From contig ONIU01000001.1 in assembly GCA_900317935.1 (NCBI GenBank), positions 29,477 to 93,476 of the forward strand: 64,000 bases of DNA, read 5' to 3'. The translations under genes and the position numbers were made by a program. The stretch comes from an uncultured bacterium (GTDB taxonomy: Bacteria; Muiribacteriota; Ozemobacteria; Ozemobacterales; Ozemobacteraceae). The notes below the pieces were generated by a model. The model was not told the origin of the DNA. It ran no database searches and saw nothing but the letters and a program-made list of their open reading frames with translations. This document shows, in pieces, positions 36,467 to 48,900 of this stretch; the first letter of the stretch is position 1; every line of letters begins with the position of its first letter.

Positions 36467-39400
36467 TGACAAAATTAGAAAAAATTTTAAGTTCATTAAC
36501 AGAGGGGTTAACTCAGGAACAGGCCGAAGCAGTCTCTTATCCACCTAAGGGGCGCTTAAGAATATCTGCTGGTGCTGGTTCAGGTAAAACCGAAGTTTTG
36601 ACCAGACGTATTGATGCTCTTTTAAAGCAAGGAATTAAGCCTGAAGAACTGGTTGCTATAACTTATACAACCAAGGCGGCTTCAGAAATGAAAGACAGGC
36701 TTACAGACAAACGAAAGATTCTTCCATCTGTTTTAAGAAAAATGGAAGTAGCAACTTTTCACTCGTTTTTATCAAGGTTTTTAAAACAAGACCCCTTTGG
36801 GGCAGGAATAGACAGTTCTGCGGCAGTTATAGATGAAAACACTAGGGAAATACTTATGCTTGACTTGGCAGATCGATTTGCAGAACAATACGGCGAAAAA
36901 ATAATAAATGGAGACAATGCTCTAGGAGCAGATATTGCTGCAAAGCTTATTGCCAAGTTCCCCTTAGCTTTAAGTAAAATCAGAAGGTATCTTTTAAGCC
37001 CAGGTGAATTCTATAGAAAAGCGAAACAGGAATTGAATTCTAGAGGAACAGAGATTGAGCTTAAAACTCTTGAGTGGCTTTTTCAGTTCTACACGCTTTA
37101 TATGGAAGAGCTAGAAAAGCGCAATTTATTGGATTTTGATGAAATTCTAATAAAAAGCAAAAATCTGATTCAATATATGCGTGAAAACGGTGTAACGCCT
37201 GATCGCAGAGTATTTTTGATAGATGAGTTTCAAGATAACAATCCTAATCAGCTTGGCATTGTAGAAGAATTCTGTCGAGATCGTGAAAGCCAGATTTGCG
37301 TTGTCGGCGATGAAAAGCAGAGTATATACAGGTTTCAAGGCGCAAAAGTAGATACTTTCAGAAATTTTGTTTCTGACCAGGATATTATTTTGAAAGACAA
37401 CTTCAGGTCTTACTCTGAAATAATAGATTTTGCTGACAGCTTTTTGGAAAAGGGCGGCGATGTTGGTAAAATGTTTGTTAAACAGCAGGCTCAGAGGGGA
37501 AATTCGCCTAGATACCCTGCAGTAAGCTGCCTTTTATCGCCTGATGGGATGTCTACAAATCAGGTTTCTCAGCATATTGTTAAGTTTATTCATGATATAG
37601 TTGCTTCTGGTATGACTATACCAGATCGAAAAAATAAAGGGGAACCGCGGCCAATTTGCTATGGCGATATAGCTATAATTCTTAGTTCGGTAAAGAACTT
37701 GCCAATAAATTTTGAAGACGCAATGGCTGCTTCTCAGATTCCATATGTTATTTCGGGTGGTTTTGGTCTTTATGAACGCAGCGAAATAGAGGATATTCTT
37801 TCTTTCTTAAAGCTTCTGGTTCAGCCTGATGATGACTATTCTGTCGTTAAGTTGCTTACTGGGCCTTTATATGGCTTGAATGATTCTGATCTGGTTAAAC
37901 TTTCTCTGGAAGGTAAGTTCGAAAAAATCAGATTACTTCCTAGAATTCTTGCAATGAAAGAGGAAGATTTGCCTGAAGAGGCTGTTAATTTCAGAAATCT
38001 CTATATTAGTATCAAGGAAAGAGCAAATAAGCCTGGTCTTGTAAATCTATGTCATACTATTATTGAACAGGCGGGGTTTTATGAATACGCTGCCACATTG
38101 GATTCAGAACTTAAAACAAAAAGAATCAACAATAATATAGCTAAGTTTTTAGGAATAGTTCGCGATTTTGAGCAAAATGGAGTTTTCACTTCTTTGAGAG
38201 ATTTTTTGAACCACGTTGAAAGAACCAGAGTGGCTGATATCGACGAAGACGAAGCTGGTTTAGGCTTAGAAGAAGGCGATGCTGTTAAGATAATGACTAT
38301 TCACAAATCCAAGGGGTTGGAATTTCCAATAGTCATTATGCCTTTCTTGAAAGGTCGCCCCTATAGATTCAATGAAAAAATAGTCTTTGATGACCAGTTT
38401 GGTTTAATTGTTAACGAAAAGAATTCTAAAGACAAAGATTCTATAAATCCTATAATTGAAGAATATAAAGAGTTAGATAGAAATGAATCGGCTTCTGAAG
38501 ATTTCAGAAAACTTTATGTTGGCTTCACCAGAGCTGAAAATCTGTTGGTTATTACAGGAACTCAGAAGGCCAGTTTCCCTCCTGAAGACCCATGCAAACC
38601 AATTACCGAACCTATTTGTCATATAGTGGATATCTTAAAAGAGCACTCGGAACTTGGTGAAGTAAAGCTATTGGAAGCATGGCCTGAATTGCTGGAAGAA
38701 TGGCTGAAAGCAGGCAGAGCAGAACCAGAAGAAAAAGCTGAAAAGCAGATTCCGCAAGCTGATATTGAAACTTTAGAAAATAGTATCAGGTCGATTGGCT
38801 GTTTCCTGGAAGAAAGAGCAAAGGCTGTTTCTGCTGTTGAAGATAATGACAAAGATATTTTTTCTTTGCAGGAATTGGCAACATTTAAGTTATGTCCAAG
38901 AAAGTATTATTTTTCAAGTGTTCATGTTGGCTCTTTTGAAGAAAGACTAGAACAGGTGCAGACTCTTGTTGGAAAGCTTGCCCATGAGTCAATCAGGCTT
39001 TTCCATGAAAACGATGGGCACGAACTACAGTCTGAAAAAGAAGCGTTAGATTTGATTGAATCTTGCTTAGATAAGCTTATTCCTTGCTATCTTAAAAGCA
39101 ATTCTTGGTCATCTCTAGACTTAGGAGCAAGCGAACAGGGAATTTTTGAGAATAATAACAATGACATTGGTGAAACTCCTAAAATACCCTCTTTCGTAAA
39201 GGGGGATGTCTGCTATAGCAGACTGGGGGATTTTAAAAAACATCTAAAATCTAAGACTATGACATTGCTTAATCGTTATATTGAATCTGACTTAAGCAAG
39301 ACAAAACCCTGGCTTTTTGAAGCAGAAGTTAATGTTAAGTTTGACGGAAATGCCGAAACTAAGCCATTTTTCATAAGAGGTTTTGTAGACCGAGTAGATT

Positions 39401-39747
39401 TAGAAGAAGGAAATAATATCAGAATAGTAGACTTTAAGACTAGAGAATATTCTGCTGAAGCTCATGAAGGTTATAAACGCCAGCTTGCTCTTTATAGAAT
39501 TGCTGCCAGCCGTGGTGTTATCGGAGAAGTGGGTTGTTTGAATTTTGCTGATTCTTATATTGCCTATCTAAACCCAAAAGGTTTGGATTTAAGAGAAATA
39601 GAGCCGAATATAACTAATTTTGAAGAAGAAGCGGCAAAAGTAGTTGCTGATATTAGAAAAGAACATCTCTGGGCTGCCAAAGAATCAGAAGAATGTGCAG
39701 ACTGCCCTTATGCTAATCTTTGCCACAGGAAGAGAATTGAGAATTGA
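36466..39747 (+). CDS. UvrD-type helicase with C-terminal RecB-family nuclease, second subunit, interrupted by an in-frame palindromic element
   Basis: 1093 residues. Helicase motifs are ISAGAGSGKTEVL (35-43), FLIDEFQDNNPNQ (about 252), KQSIYRFQGAKVD, DNFRSYSE, IHKSKGLEFP (about 612) and YVGFTRAENLL (about 684). The nuclease domain has LCPRKYYF (about 810), GKLAHESIRLFHE, GFVDRVDLEE, IVDFKTRE (about 988) and C-x2-C-x5-C (CADCPYANLC, about 1078), again consistent with a 4Fe-4S nuclease. Both members of the pair have full motor and nuclease motifs, as in actinobacterial AdnAB, rather than one inactivated motor as in AddB. Residues about 904-924 come from a palindromic repeat. Translation is coupled to the upstream gene by TAATG. 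Confidence 0.88.
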   Translation: MTKLEKILSSLTEGLTQEQAEAVSYPPKGRLRISAGAGSGKTEVLTRRIDALLKQGIKPEELVAITYTTKAASEMKDRLTDKRKILPSVLRKMEVATFHSFLSRFLKQDPFGAGIDSSAAVIDENTREILMLDLADRFAEQYGEKIINGDNALGADIAAKLIAKFPLALSKIRRYLLSPGEFYRKAKQELNSRGTEIELKTLEWLFQFYTLYMEELEKRNLLDFDEILIKSKNLIQYMRENGVTPDRRVFLIDEFQDNNPNQLGIVEEFCRDRESQICVVGDEKQSIYRFQGAKVDTFRNFVSDQDIILKDNFRSYSEIIDFADSFLEKGGDVGKMFVKQQAQRGNSPRYPAVSCLLSPDGMSTNQVSQHIVKFIHDIVASGMTIPDRKNKGEPRPICYGDIAIILSSVKNLPINFEDAMAASQIPYVISGGFGLYERSEIEDILSFLKLLVQPDDDYSVVKLLTGPLYGLNDSDLVKLSLEGKFEKIRLLPRILAMKEEDLPEEAVNFRNLYISIKERANKPGLVNLCHTIIEQAGFYEYAATLDSELKTKRINNNIAKFLGIVRDFEQNGVFTSLRDFLNHVERTRVADIDEDEAGLGLEEGDAVKIMTIHKSKGLEFPIVIMPFLKGRPYRFNEKIVFDDQFGLIVNEKNSKDKDSINPIIEEYKELDRNESASEDFRKLYVGFTRAENLLVITGTQKASFPPEDPCKPITEPICHIVDILKEHSELGEVKLLEAWPELLEEWLKAGRAEPEEKAEKQIPQADIETLENSIRSIGCFLEERAKAVSAVEDNDKDIFSLQELATFKLCPRKYYFSSVHVGSFEERLEQVQTLVGKLAHESIRLFHENDGHELQSEKEALDLIESCLDKLIPCYLKSNSWSSLDLGASEQGIFENNNNDIGETPKIPSFVKGDVCYSRLGDFKKHLKSKTMTLLNRYIESDLSKTKPWLFEAEVNVKFDGNAETKPFFIRGFVDRVDLEEGNNIRIVDFKTREYSAEAHEGYKRQLALYRIAASRGVIGEVGCLNFADSYIAYLNPKGLDLREIEPNITNFEEEAAKVVADIRKEHLWAAKESEECADCPYANLCHRKRIEN
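39176..39238. repeat. Palindromic element inserted in frame within the second helicase-nuclease gene
   Basis: About 63 bases (21 codons). GTCTGC, loop TATA, GCAGAC (39208-39223) forms a perfect hairpin, with CCCTCTTT/AAAGGGGG (39187-39205) beside it and an outer AAAAT...ATTTT. The shape and the GTAAAGGGGGAT core match the intergenic palindromes at 57586 and relate to family A. It encodes KIPSFVKGDVCYSRLGDFKK between nuclease motifs and keeps the frame open. Confidence 0.65.
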
Positions 39748-39890
39748 GAGTTTAGAGCGAAGAGCGGAGAGCAAGAGAGCTAAAGTTCAATCTGCTATAA
39801 GCGCCATTATCTTCTTGAAGATGCTGCCCTGCTATGCGGGGAAGCTGTCACGTAGTGACTGAAGGGGGAGCAAAGCAAAGCTTTGCGTAG
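39748..39890. repeat. Heptamer tract and double-hairpin palindrome (family A) in helicase/giant-gene spacer
   Basis: After the helicase stop comes a degenerate TAGAGCG/GAGAGC tract (39748-39780). Then a palindrome follows (39815-39875): CCCTGC, loop TAT, GCGGGG, and GTCAC, loop GTA, GTGAC (39847-39859), ending GAAGGGGGAG. A further GCAAAG...CTTTGC hairpin lies at 39871-39887. The same layout occurs at 20341-20388. No gene is present between 39748 and 39956. Confidence 0.55.
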
Positions 39891-39956
39891 ACGAATAAGG
39901 TCGAACAAGCAGCCTATCCAATCTAATGTTGTTGTTAGTTAGATGTAATCAGCTTG

Positions 39957-42900
39957 TTACTTCAGAACGGCCAGTTTCAAAGTTGCTTTTACTTTTTTGC
40001 CGGTTTCCGGGTTGATAGCTTCAAGTTTTGCAATATAGACGCCGTTGGCAACTTTTTTGCCTTTCTTGTTTCTCAAATCCCATCTGACTTCATAGTTGCC
40101 GTCATTTTTATCTATGACATCACTTTCATCAAAGTCAGCAACTTTGTGACCTGCAACATCGTATATTTTGATTCTTATATTGCAGTTAATTCCGGTGCTG
40201 TTGGTTCTGATTCGGATTGTCATATTGTTCTTAGCTGGATTTGGATACTGGATAATCTGTTTGAATTCAAATGGCAATACCAGAGCAAATCTCATGCTGC
40301 CAGATGTGGCCTGGTTACCGGTTTTGTCTTTTGCTATTATTGTCAGGTCGTGATTTCCATTGATAAGTTCTGACAAGGATTTGAACTTAAAGTTACCGTT
40401 GTTGTCGAGACTAATGCTTTGAACGTTGTTGTCAATCTTGGCTTGAACAGTATTTGTGTCGATGCCGGAACCGAAATCTCTAATAGTTCCTGCAAATTCA
40501 GGTCTTGCTGTTTCAAAAGCCTTTGAAAGGTCTACTGATTCATCTAGCTTGATTGAAGGAGCAACAGAGTCTCGCATTATTGCAAATATCTGAGTTGAAG
40601 TTATTCTGGCTTTGATTTCTTTTTCCGGGGTAATGTTAGAAGAGATGAATTTCCAAGAACCGTTTTTCTGATAGAACAAGCCTAAGCCGGTTGTCTGACT
40701 AGCTGATTCTGGAACTTTCATTGAAGCTATTACACCTTTATTTATTTTGGAAGAAGGTAGAGCAGCTTCATATGCATCTGTTAACGGAGTGAGTTCCGCA
40801 TTGGCTGCTTCTTCATCCTGAGTCGTTACAGAGGCTCTTAACCCTCTCATAACAGTATATTCGTTTTGTAATGCTGTTCTGATGGTTCCAGTAGCGTTTT
40901 CATCCTTAACGATATTTCGTTTAAGAATCTTGACTGTCGCGTCAGCTTTAAGGCTGTTTTCATCGAAAGATAGACTGAATTGTTCATCTGCAGAAGCAAG
41001 TCTCTGGCTACTGCTTGTTTTTACATTAGCAATAACAAAGCTGTCGCTATCACTGCCTTTATTGCCGTTCAAGTCTTCACCTTCGACTTTTAATGTTCCT
41101 GATTGGCCATTAGAAGCTTTGAGTGAAGCTGCCGCCATAAATGCCAACGGATTTGTTTCGTTCTTTTGCATTATTAGCGATTTTGGTGAAGCAGTGCCAT
41201 GGTAGATAGTCAGAGTTGGAACTCTGATTAGTTCTTCGTTACTTACTGCTATTATAATGATGTCGTTTTCGTTTGCAGCATTAGAGAATGCTGAAATAAC
41301 GAATTTAGGCGGAGTAACATCTCGGCCTTTGAAGCTGAATCCGTTAATAGAACTTTCACATGAGTCATTGCCCAATTCGTCTTTGACTCCTGGAGCTTTG
41401 ACTTTGTAATCAGCATTTTCAATAAAGGTTCCGGAAGCAATAAGCAGAACTGTTTGTCCATCAGACTGTAATATTGCTGAAGTTATCGGAATGCTGTTTC
41501 CTGCAACATCTTGTATTAGATAAGAAGAAGTTGCTTCACCAGTAGTTTTGTCTATCGGCTGGTCAAAGACAATCATTATTTCGCCTTGGCTATTGATTCT
41601 GTCATAACTGGTTCCAACAATTGCCGGACCTTTAACGTCTGCGAAGAATGTTGCTGAACTTGCTGTTGTGCTTAGAGTAGAACCATAGATGTTCGTAATG
41701 CTATCCTGAACACTAAGAGTATAAGATGCTCCATGGGTCATACCAGTAACGGTAAAGGCTATAGCACGTTCATCTTCGATGTGAATGTCACTTATTGTAA
41801 GCGGAGGCTGACAGCTTATAGGAGTAACTCCTAAAGAACCTGGGTCGATTCCATGGTTAAACCAAAGTTTAATTGTACTAGAACCAGTTTGAACAGCAGG
41901 GCTCATAACTTGGAATGGAGATGTTATCGCCGTAGTGCTAGTTGCATTAGTTGATGTGTTGCCGCATAGATCTGAGACTCTAAAAGTATATACGCCGTCA
42001 GATACTGTTTCACCGGCTTCATTCTTTGCATTCCAAGAGGCTTCGAGAGTTCCTCCGTTGTCTATAAGATTAAGTCTGTTAACTCTAACACTGCCTGCAT
42101 TATAGACATCAATGTAATATGCACCAGTAGCGGTTAGAGGTTCATCTGTTTCCAATGAAATGACTAATGGTTTCGCTTCTGTTGGAGCACAGTAGCTACC
42201 TATTACAGAACCGTTGATCTTAAGGGTATAGGTTCCGATTTCAGGATTCTTGGTGTCTATTATAAGTTTATATAGGTCTTCTGTATCAGAAGCCGCAGTA
42301 TTACCAGCCTGGTCTACAAGACCTACATAATAAACACCGTCTGGCATCATATCATCAGGATTTTCTCTTTCACGGCTGTATTTCCCTCTGAACAATGTTT
42401 TCCAACCATTGCTGCTTAATGCAGTAAGAGGATAGGTATCTGTAGAGACTTCGCTTCTTATTCTGAGTCTTGGATTCATGTCAACAAGATTCTTGAACAT
42501 TACTTCAAAATTAGTATGTCTGTAAGGATTCAGATAAACTGTTTCTGAAGCAGGGAAGTTTATTCCGCTGTTGAATACTATTCCTGTGTAAGTAGGTGCT
42601 TCGCTGTCTACTGTCCAGTTGTAGCTGTAATAAGACAGGTCTGAATTTACATCGGCAATTCTGATTATAAAGGTTGCTGTCGTGGCGACAATTGGTTCAG
42701 TGGCCGCATCCCATGTAAATGTTGCCATAAGATTTCCATCTAAGGCTAATGGGTAAGAAGCGACTATTACTTCCTGAGTTTGTTGATTAACAGTAACTTT
42801 CTTGAGGAAAGTTAAGTAAACAAGAGCAGGGTCTCCGTCTGGTTCTTCAGAGAGCTTTATAGTCATTGTTGCTGCATTGGGTTCAACATTGAAGCTGAAA

Positions 42901-45900
42901 ACATCATCGTAATGCATTTCATTGCCGCTGTCTAAGGTATCACTGGCGGTTGTCTGCTGATAAGAGAAGGTTTGTATGCTGCTTACAATTGGCCCTGCAG
43001 ATTTTACAAAGATTTCTCCAAAATCAGTTTCAACTCTGTTACCTGTAAGATCTGTTCCTATAATATGGTAATTATAGATGCCTTGAGGTATTGTGCTTGG
43101 AATTGCAACAGAAGTTTCAAAAATCGCTGTATCACTAGCTATCGCAGTAGTTTCCATTCTTACAAATCTACAAGGAATCGTATAAGAAGTTGTAGCTATT
43201 TCAAGATACTGATAAGCATTTTCAAACATGCTTTCATCGAACTGAACAGAGAAGGTTGCCATTCCTGCTTCGCCAGAACTGATATATTGCTGTTCAGTCA
43301 TTGTTGCAACCAATACTGTTGGTGCTGTTTTATCTATTATGAGGTTGGCTGTAATAACAAACCCAGGTAGAGAATAGAATTCTGCAAAGTTACCAGCCAT
43401 GTCTATTGCAGCAACTTTGTATGTTCCTTCTGGTAATGGAGTTCCATAAATGTCTTCCAGTTTACCGTCATAAGTATAGGTTAATGCGTTTGTTAACGGC
43501 ATCTGATATGTTCTGGTAGCTATTATTTCATAAGGTGAACTGGAAACACCGTATACAACCAGTTTTATTGCATCGCTGGCGTTAAGAACTAAATTCGTTG
43601 TCAGGCTTCCTAATATGTCAGGATTATAGTAACTGCATATCAGCGGTGACCCTGAAGAAATGCCTTCCAAACTAATAATATCTGTCAGTTTTGGAGCGAT
43701 ACTGTCATAGTTTATTGCAAATTCATTTGTGTCTGAAGCAACGTTTCCGACAGAATCTTGAAGCATAACAGTGAAGCTGCCGGCAAATTCAGTCGGAGGA
43801 GTTATTCCGGCTTCAAAATCACCAAAGAATGCTGGATTAACAGTTATTTCAGTAGCACCACCTGTCAGAGTGTGGGTTGCAATTTGAACGCCAGATCCGT
43901 CAAACAGAAGCAAAGTATGGTCTAAAGCGTAAGGACCTTTTGTGGTAATGGTGTCGTATTGAATTGTTAGAGTTCCAACATTTGGTTCGGCTCTTAAACT
44001 GAAAGGCGCATCCGTTAGATAATTGTTATCTAACATTGTCTGCTGACTTGTTAATGAGAGAGAGAATCTTGGAGGTTGTGATATTACTTCCACTTCTCCA
44101 TAAGTTGATGTAGCTATAAAGTTACCTGCTAAGTCTCTTGCACCACTAACAATTATACTTGCTGTTCCTACAGGGAAATTGATTGTATCAAAGACATTGC
44201 TGGTTTCAAAGATACAGGTTTGGTCATCTTCCCAATTTTTGAAAGTAAGGGTGGCTATTTCTGTTGTTCCAAAGGCTGTATCTGTTGCTAACTGCACTGT
44301 AGGAGTAACAGAACGGTTCATAATCTTATCAAATGTAACCAGGAAAGACGCTGTCTTGCCAATCATTGGTATAGGTGCTAAAAGTTCGTCGCAGGCGAAT
44401 GCAGTATTAACCTGTGGTGGTATACTGTCTACTCTTATCGTAATAGACGCTGTTTCGTTAATATTGCCTGCTAAGTCAGATACGCTGAGATTATAGTCTC
44501 CGTCTGTTAAATCACTTCCAAAACTTATACTATGGCTGGTAGAAGCAGTTATGATGTAGGTAGAAGTAGCTGTTGAAGAAGCTATTAACATCAGGTCATC
44601 TGTTTCGGTTGTTGTTACCGTAAATGTTGCCGGAACAGAAGGACTGTAATATCTGATGCCACCTTGAGTCTGACCGATTCCGCCGTCATCGAAGTTGATT
44701 GCTGTAATGTCCGGAGTAGTTGTATCTACTTTGAAAGTCCATTCTAAATAGCCGGTTTCAGGGCTAATATTAGATAAATCGTCTGTGATTTTAAAGAAAT
44801 AAGTTGCATCTGTTGTTGGTATATCGCCGCCGTTCCAGTTTGCAAAGCCTGGATTAGCTGCAGTTACAGACAGAGTAGCGATATTGTTGTTGCTTTCATC
44901 GTAAACAAGCAGTTGATGAGGCGTATTGAACGGGCCACTGACGTAATCAAGTTTGAAAGTAACAGAAGCTTCATCGCCAGCGTTGTATTTTATAGGATTA
45001 TACGCTTTGTTTTCAAAAACCTCATCGCTTATGTCTGGCTGCAAAGTTAGTATTGTCAAATTGGATACCCCTGGACCTTTGGGCTGAACGTCTGTTGTAA
45101 ATGAATCCGGTGTATTTCCAATGACGTTACCTGCTAAATCCTTGGCGTCCATTACTCTATAATTATATATTCCTACTGGATATGTAGAAACTATATTCAC
45201 AGAATTTGTAAATGAGGCTGTCATTAAATCTTCGCCCCAGCCAACGAATTTCATGTCTATCTGGGCGTTCATGGTTGAAGTTGCCAGAACGAGAATTGGA
45301 GTAATTGTTGTATCCATTAATTCCGCAAATTTAACAGTGAAAGTTGCCATTCCTATTGGTGTGTTGGCAACCATATCTGTTGGTCCTGGAATTATGCTTT
45401 CTATTTCTGGTGGAGTATCATCTACAACAAGCATTAATGGAGCTGTGTTGGTATGCAAATTACCTGCTTCATCTGCAATATATATTGTATAAGTGTTTTC
45501 GGCTAAGTATTTTCCAAAACTGCTTGTATAATTTGTTGTAAGTATGCTTTCTGTGCTTTGAGTCATAGTAGCTACAGGCGACATAGGCATAGCATATGAA
45601 GCAATCAATAAATTGAGAGGATTGTTAAATGGCGCATTCAACTTCCCTGTAAATGACATGTCATCTAATTCTGTTCTGTAATAATAAATCCCACTGCTGA
45701 TTGTAGCAACGCCGGAAAGTGTCATTTCGGTGACTTGCGGTGCAATAGCATAGTAATTGATACTTCCGATTACATCTGTTGTATTGCCGGCCATATCTCT
45801 TACTTTAATAGTAACTTCGCTATTGTTGGTTGGAACAGAATCAAAGTCAGCTAAGCTGAAAGTTGCTGTAGCGTTTATACCGTTTTGAACCAGTGTGGCA

Positions 45901-48900
45901 CTGCCGATTTGCTGATCAGAAGTATTATAGAAACAGATGGAATGGGGCAGATTTTCTGTGTTTGCATCAACATATTTTATGCTTATTTCTGTATAATCAG
46001 GAGATGCATCAAAATTCAGAGGCTTATCTACAACAACATTGTTATTGTCTATATTCTTTCTGATGCTGTATAAATGCATACTATTGGCCAAAATTCTTGG
46101 TATTTCAGATTTTATTGTTACTTCTGTTTCTGAGCTGGCAAAAGCGTTTCCTGCTAAATCCTTTCCGCCAGAAAGTTTATAAACCCATTTCCCATTGGGA
46201 GTTTCTGGAGTAATAGCTTGATTGTTAGAGAATATAGCTGTTTGGTCAGCATTTTCCCATCTAATGAAACTTAAGCCGATTACAGAAGATTCAGTGGCTA
46301 AGGTTAAGCTTGGTATTGAAGAAGTATCCATAGCTTCAGAATATGTTACGCTGAATATCTGCTGTCCTGCTTTGGTAATACCAACCAATACTGGAGTTAT
46401 GGCTGCAGTAGGAGCTACATTGTCGATGATAAAAGCTTCTGAAGCCGTGTTAAATCCAGTTATTGCAGAATTATTCTTTTGATTAATGTCATAAACATAT
46501 GATGCTATTTGAACTGGAGTTTCGTTACCGAATACATCTTTTAAACCGTATATTCTTAATTCTGCTGGAACTCCGTCAACGTCTTTATTAAAATCTTCAG
46601 CCATTTTAAACGCTGCTATTGTACGTTCTGTATTCCTTACTGTTCTTTTGTTCCAACCAGTAAAAGTGGCAGAAGCTATTCTATCACCAGTTGAAATTTC
46701 AAAAATTGCAGCGGTCGGTGAACTTGTAGTTAGGAATGGGAGAGTAATTTCACCTGCTTTTATTTTGGTAAGTTCAAATTCAAATATAAAGTTTTCTGCG
46801 TCATCTTTTGTGGGTGGCGGGTCGGATACAGATGCCGCAATTATTGCAGCATTGTCTGTGGGAGTTGCTTCTATTAAATTTACTGTACCAGGAGTTGTGG
46901 GTTTATATTTTGTATTTCCCATGCTCCAGAGATTTATAAATGCTCCGGCTTCAATTTGAAGTCCCCAGTTAATTGGATCTTCTGAACTATTATAGAAATT
47001 TAGAATATTGTCTATATCTGTTTCTGTTAATGATATTTTTACTGTTTTGCTTGCAAATTCATTATCAGAAGCTATAATGGGTTTGCATTGCAATCTGATC
47101 GAATTATCATTTTCAAGATTGAATAAATAGATATTGTTTAAATGCAGTTTTGAGCCTTTATTATTGCTTGGTATCGGCATTCCCATTAACGGGTCAGTTT
47201 CATTTTCTGTTCTGAAATTGTCATTAAACAGCATAACTCTATCGGTAAAGGTTAGAGTCAGGCTTGCTGATGCTAGATCAATAACAGGTTGAGGTGAAGA
47301 TAAGACATTTAGAGCGGTTATAGGATTTGATTCTCTATTGTCTGTAGCTTCTAACGGTGATTCAATAGTGTAGTATTTCAACTTTTTATTGAATATGCTG
47401 GTCACCATTCTATTGGCAGATGATTTTTGAGCTAGTTTTATCTTTCTTGCGGGGTCATTGGTAAGTTTGGCTGCTATCCAATCTCTGCCGTTATCACTCA
47501 ATGTAATTCTTAAGTTTTTGTTATCGCTCCAATTGCAGTTATCTTCTTTTTGGATAACATACCAGGAATCATAACTTACGTCTGAAAATTCAGTCAGGCC
47601 AGGATCATCAACGAATAGAACTGCATCAGATGCTACAAAAGTAGAAGTATCCATTTCCTGGCTAAACTGTAAATCAAAATAAATTGTATTTGGCCAGTCG
47701 TGAGTCATTGCAAAATTCGATATTGCAGGTTCTTCACGCCAACTAGAATCTGTTATTGTAATAGGGAAATAACTGTAGGTTGTTAACCAGTTTTTGTGTG
47801 CGTCTTCTGCTGCAGCGCTGGTTGTTGACCTTTTTACTTCCATATAAAGCGGAGAAGAGGCCCATCCTGTTACTTCTCTTCTGCCATCTATGCTTAAGTG
47901 AATTTCTATTTCTTCAAATAATTCGTTCCATGTTGGGGCTAAAGATGTGTCTGAAAGATCAAGTCTTATTTCTGTTCCAACAGTTGAACTGCCAATGAGA
48001 ATCCATTGGTTTTTATCTATGTTATAAATCGTTTCAGAAAAATAGACTATTATCTTTTCTCCATCGAAAGTAATTTGGGTAATTTCTGGAACTTTTGTGT
48101 CGAGTTTTAGTCCATGAGATGAATTGCATGAATACCCTGCTTCATCATATATAGTTATTGGAATTGGAACTTCCAGATAATCAACTTTAGAATAGGAAGC
48201 TACGTCTATCCCGTTTCCACTGTTATTTACTATTGAATTTGTTATTGATGCCATATAGTAATTGGCTGGGCCGTTTATATTTGTTAGGTCTAATGAAGCT
48301 GTGGATATTATTGCATTGTTATCCAGAGTGGCACTTGCAATAAGAAGATCTCTGCTCATTCTATCTGTGCCAGATGCTATATTTAGAATACCTATATCTT
48401 CAAAGTCTGGATTAATTATTAGCGAATAACTTGCTATTGTAGGATAGACATTTTTGACAACAAAATCTGTTGTGTTGTCTACTGGAACTGCAATATTTCC
48501 GGCATCATCAGCTGCAGTTATTTTATAAGTAAGATTGTTAAGATTTAATTCTCCCCAGGTTGCCCCATTTTCTACTACATTTGGTGCTTTTATAGTAAAT
48601 GAAACTTCTAACCTTTCTTTTGCTTCATTTAAAGTCATTTCTTTTGATATGCTTGCTATACCAGGATTAACAGTAAATGTTACTGAGGCTGTAGCATCTA
48701 ATCCTGCTGTCATGCTTGCATAAAAAGTTATTGTGTCACCGATTCTTACTATGTTTGGATTTTTCGGAAATGGCAAAGAGTCTGTTCTTGCACTAATTTC
48801 TGCACCGCAAAGCATTGAAGTTATTATAGGTACTTGGCAGTCTACAGTGCGGATTTCCTGAGTGTTTATCAGTGCTTTATTCCCGTGAACATCTGTTATT

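Noticed and set aside
33209..39747. One helicase gene broken into two
   Set aside because: Each ORF has its own complete set of helicase and nuclease motifs, so these are two subunits, not fragments.
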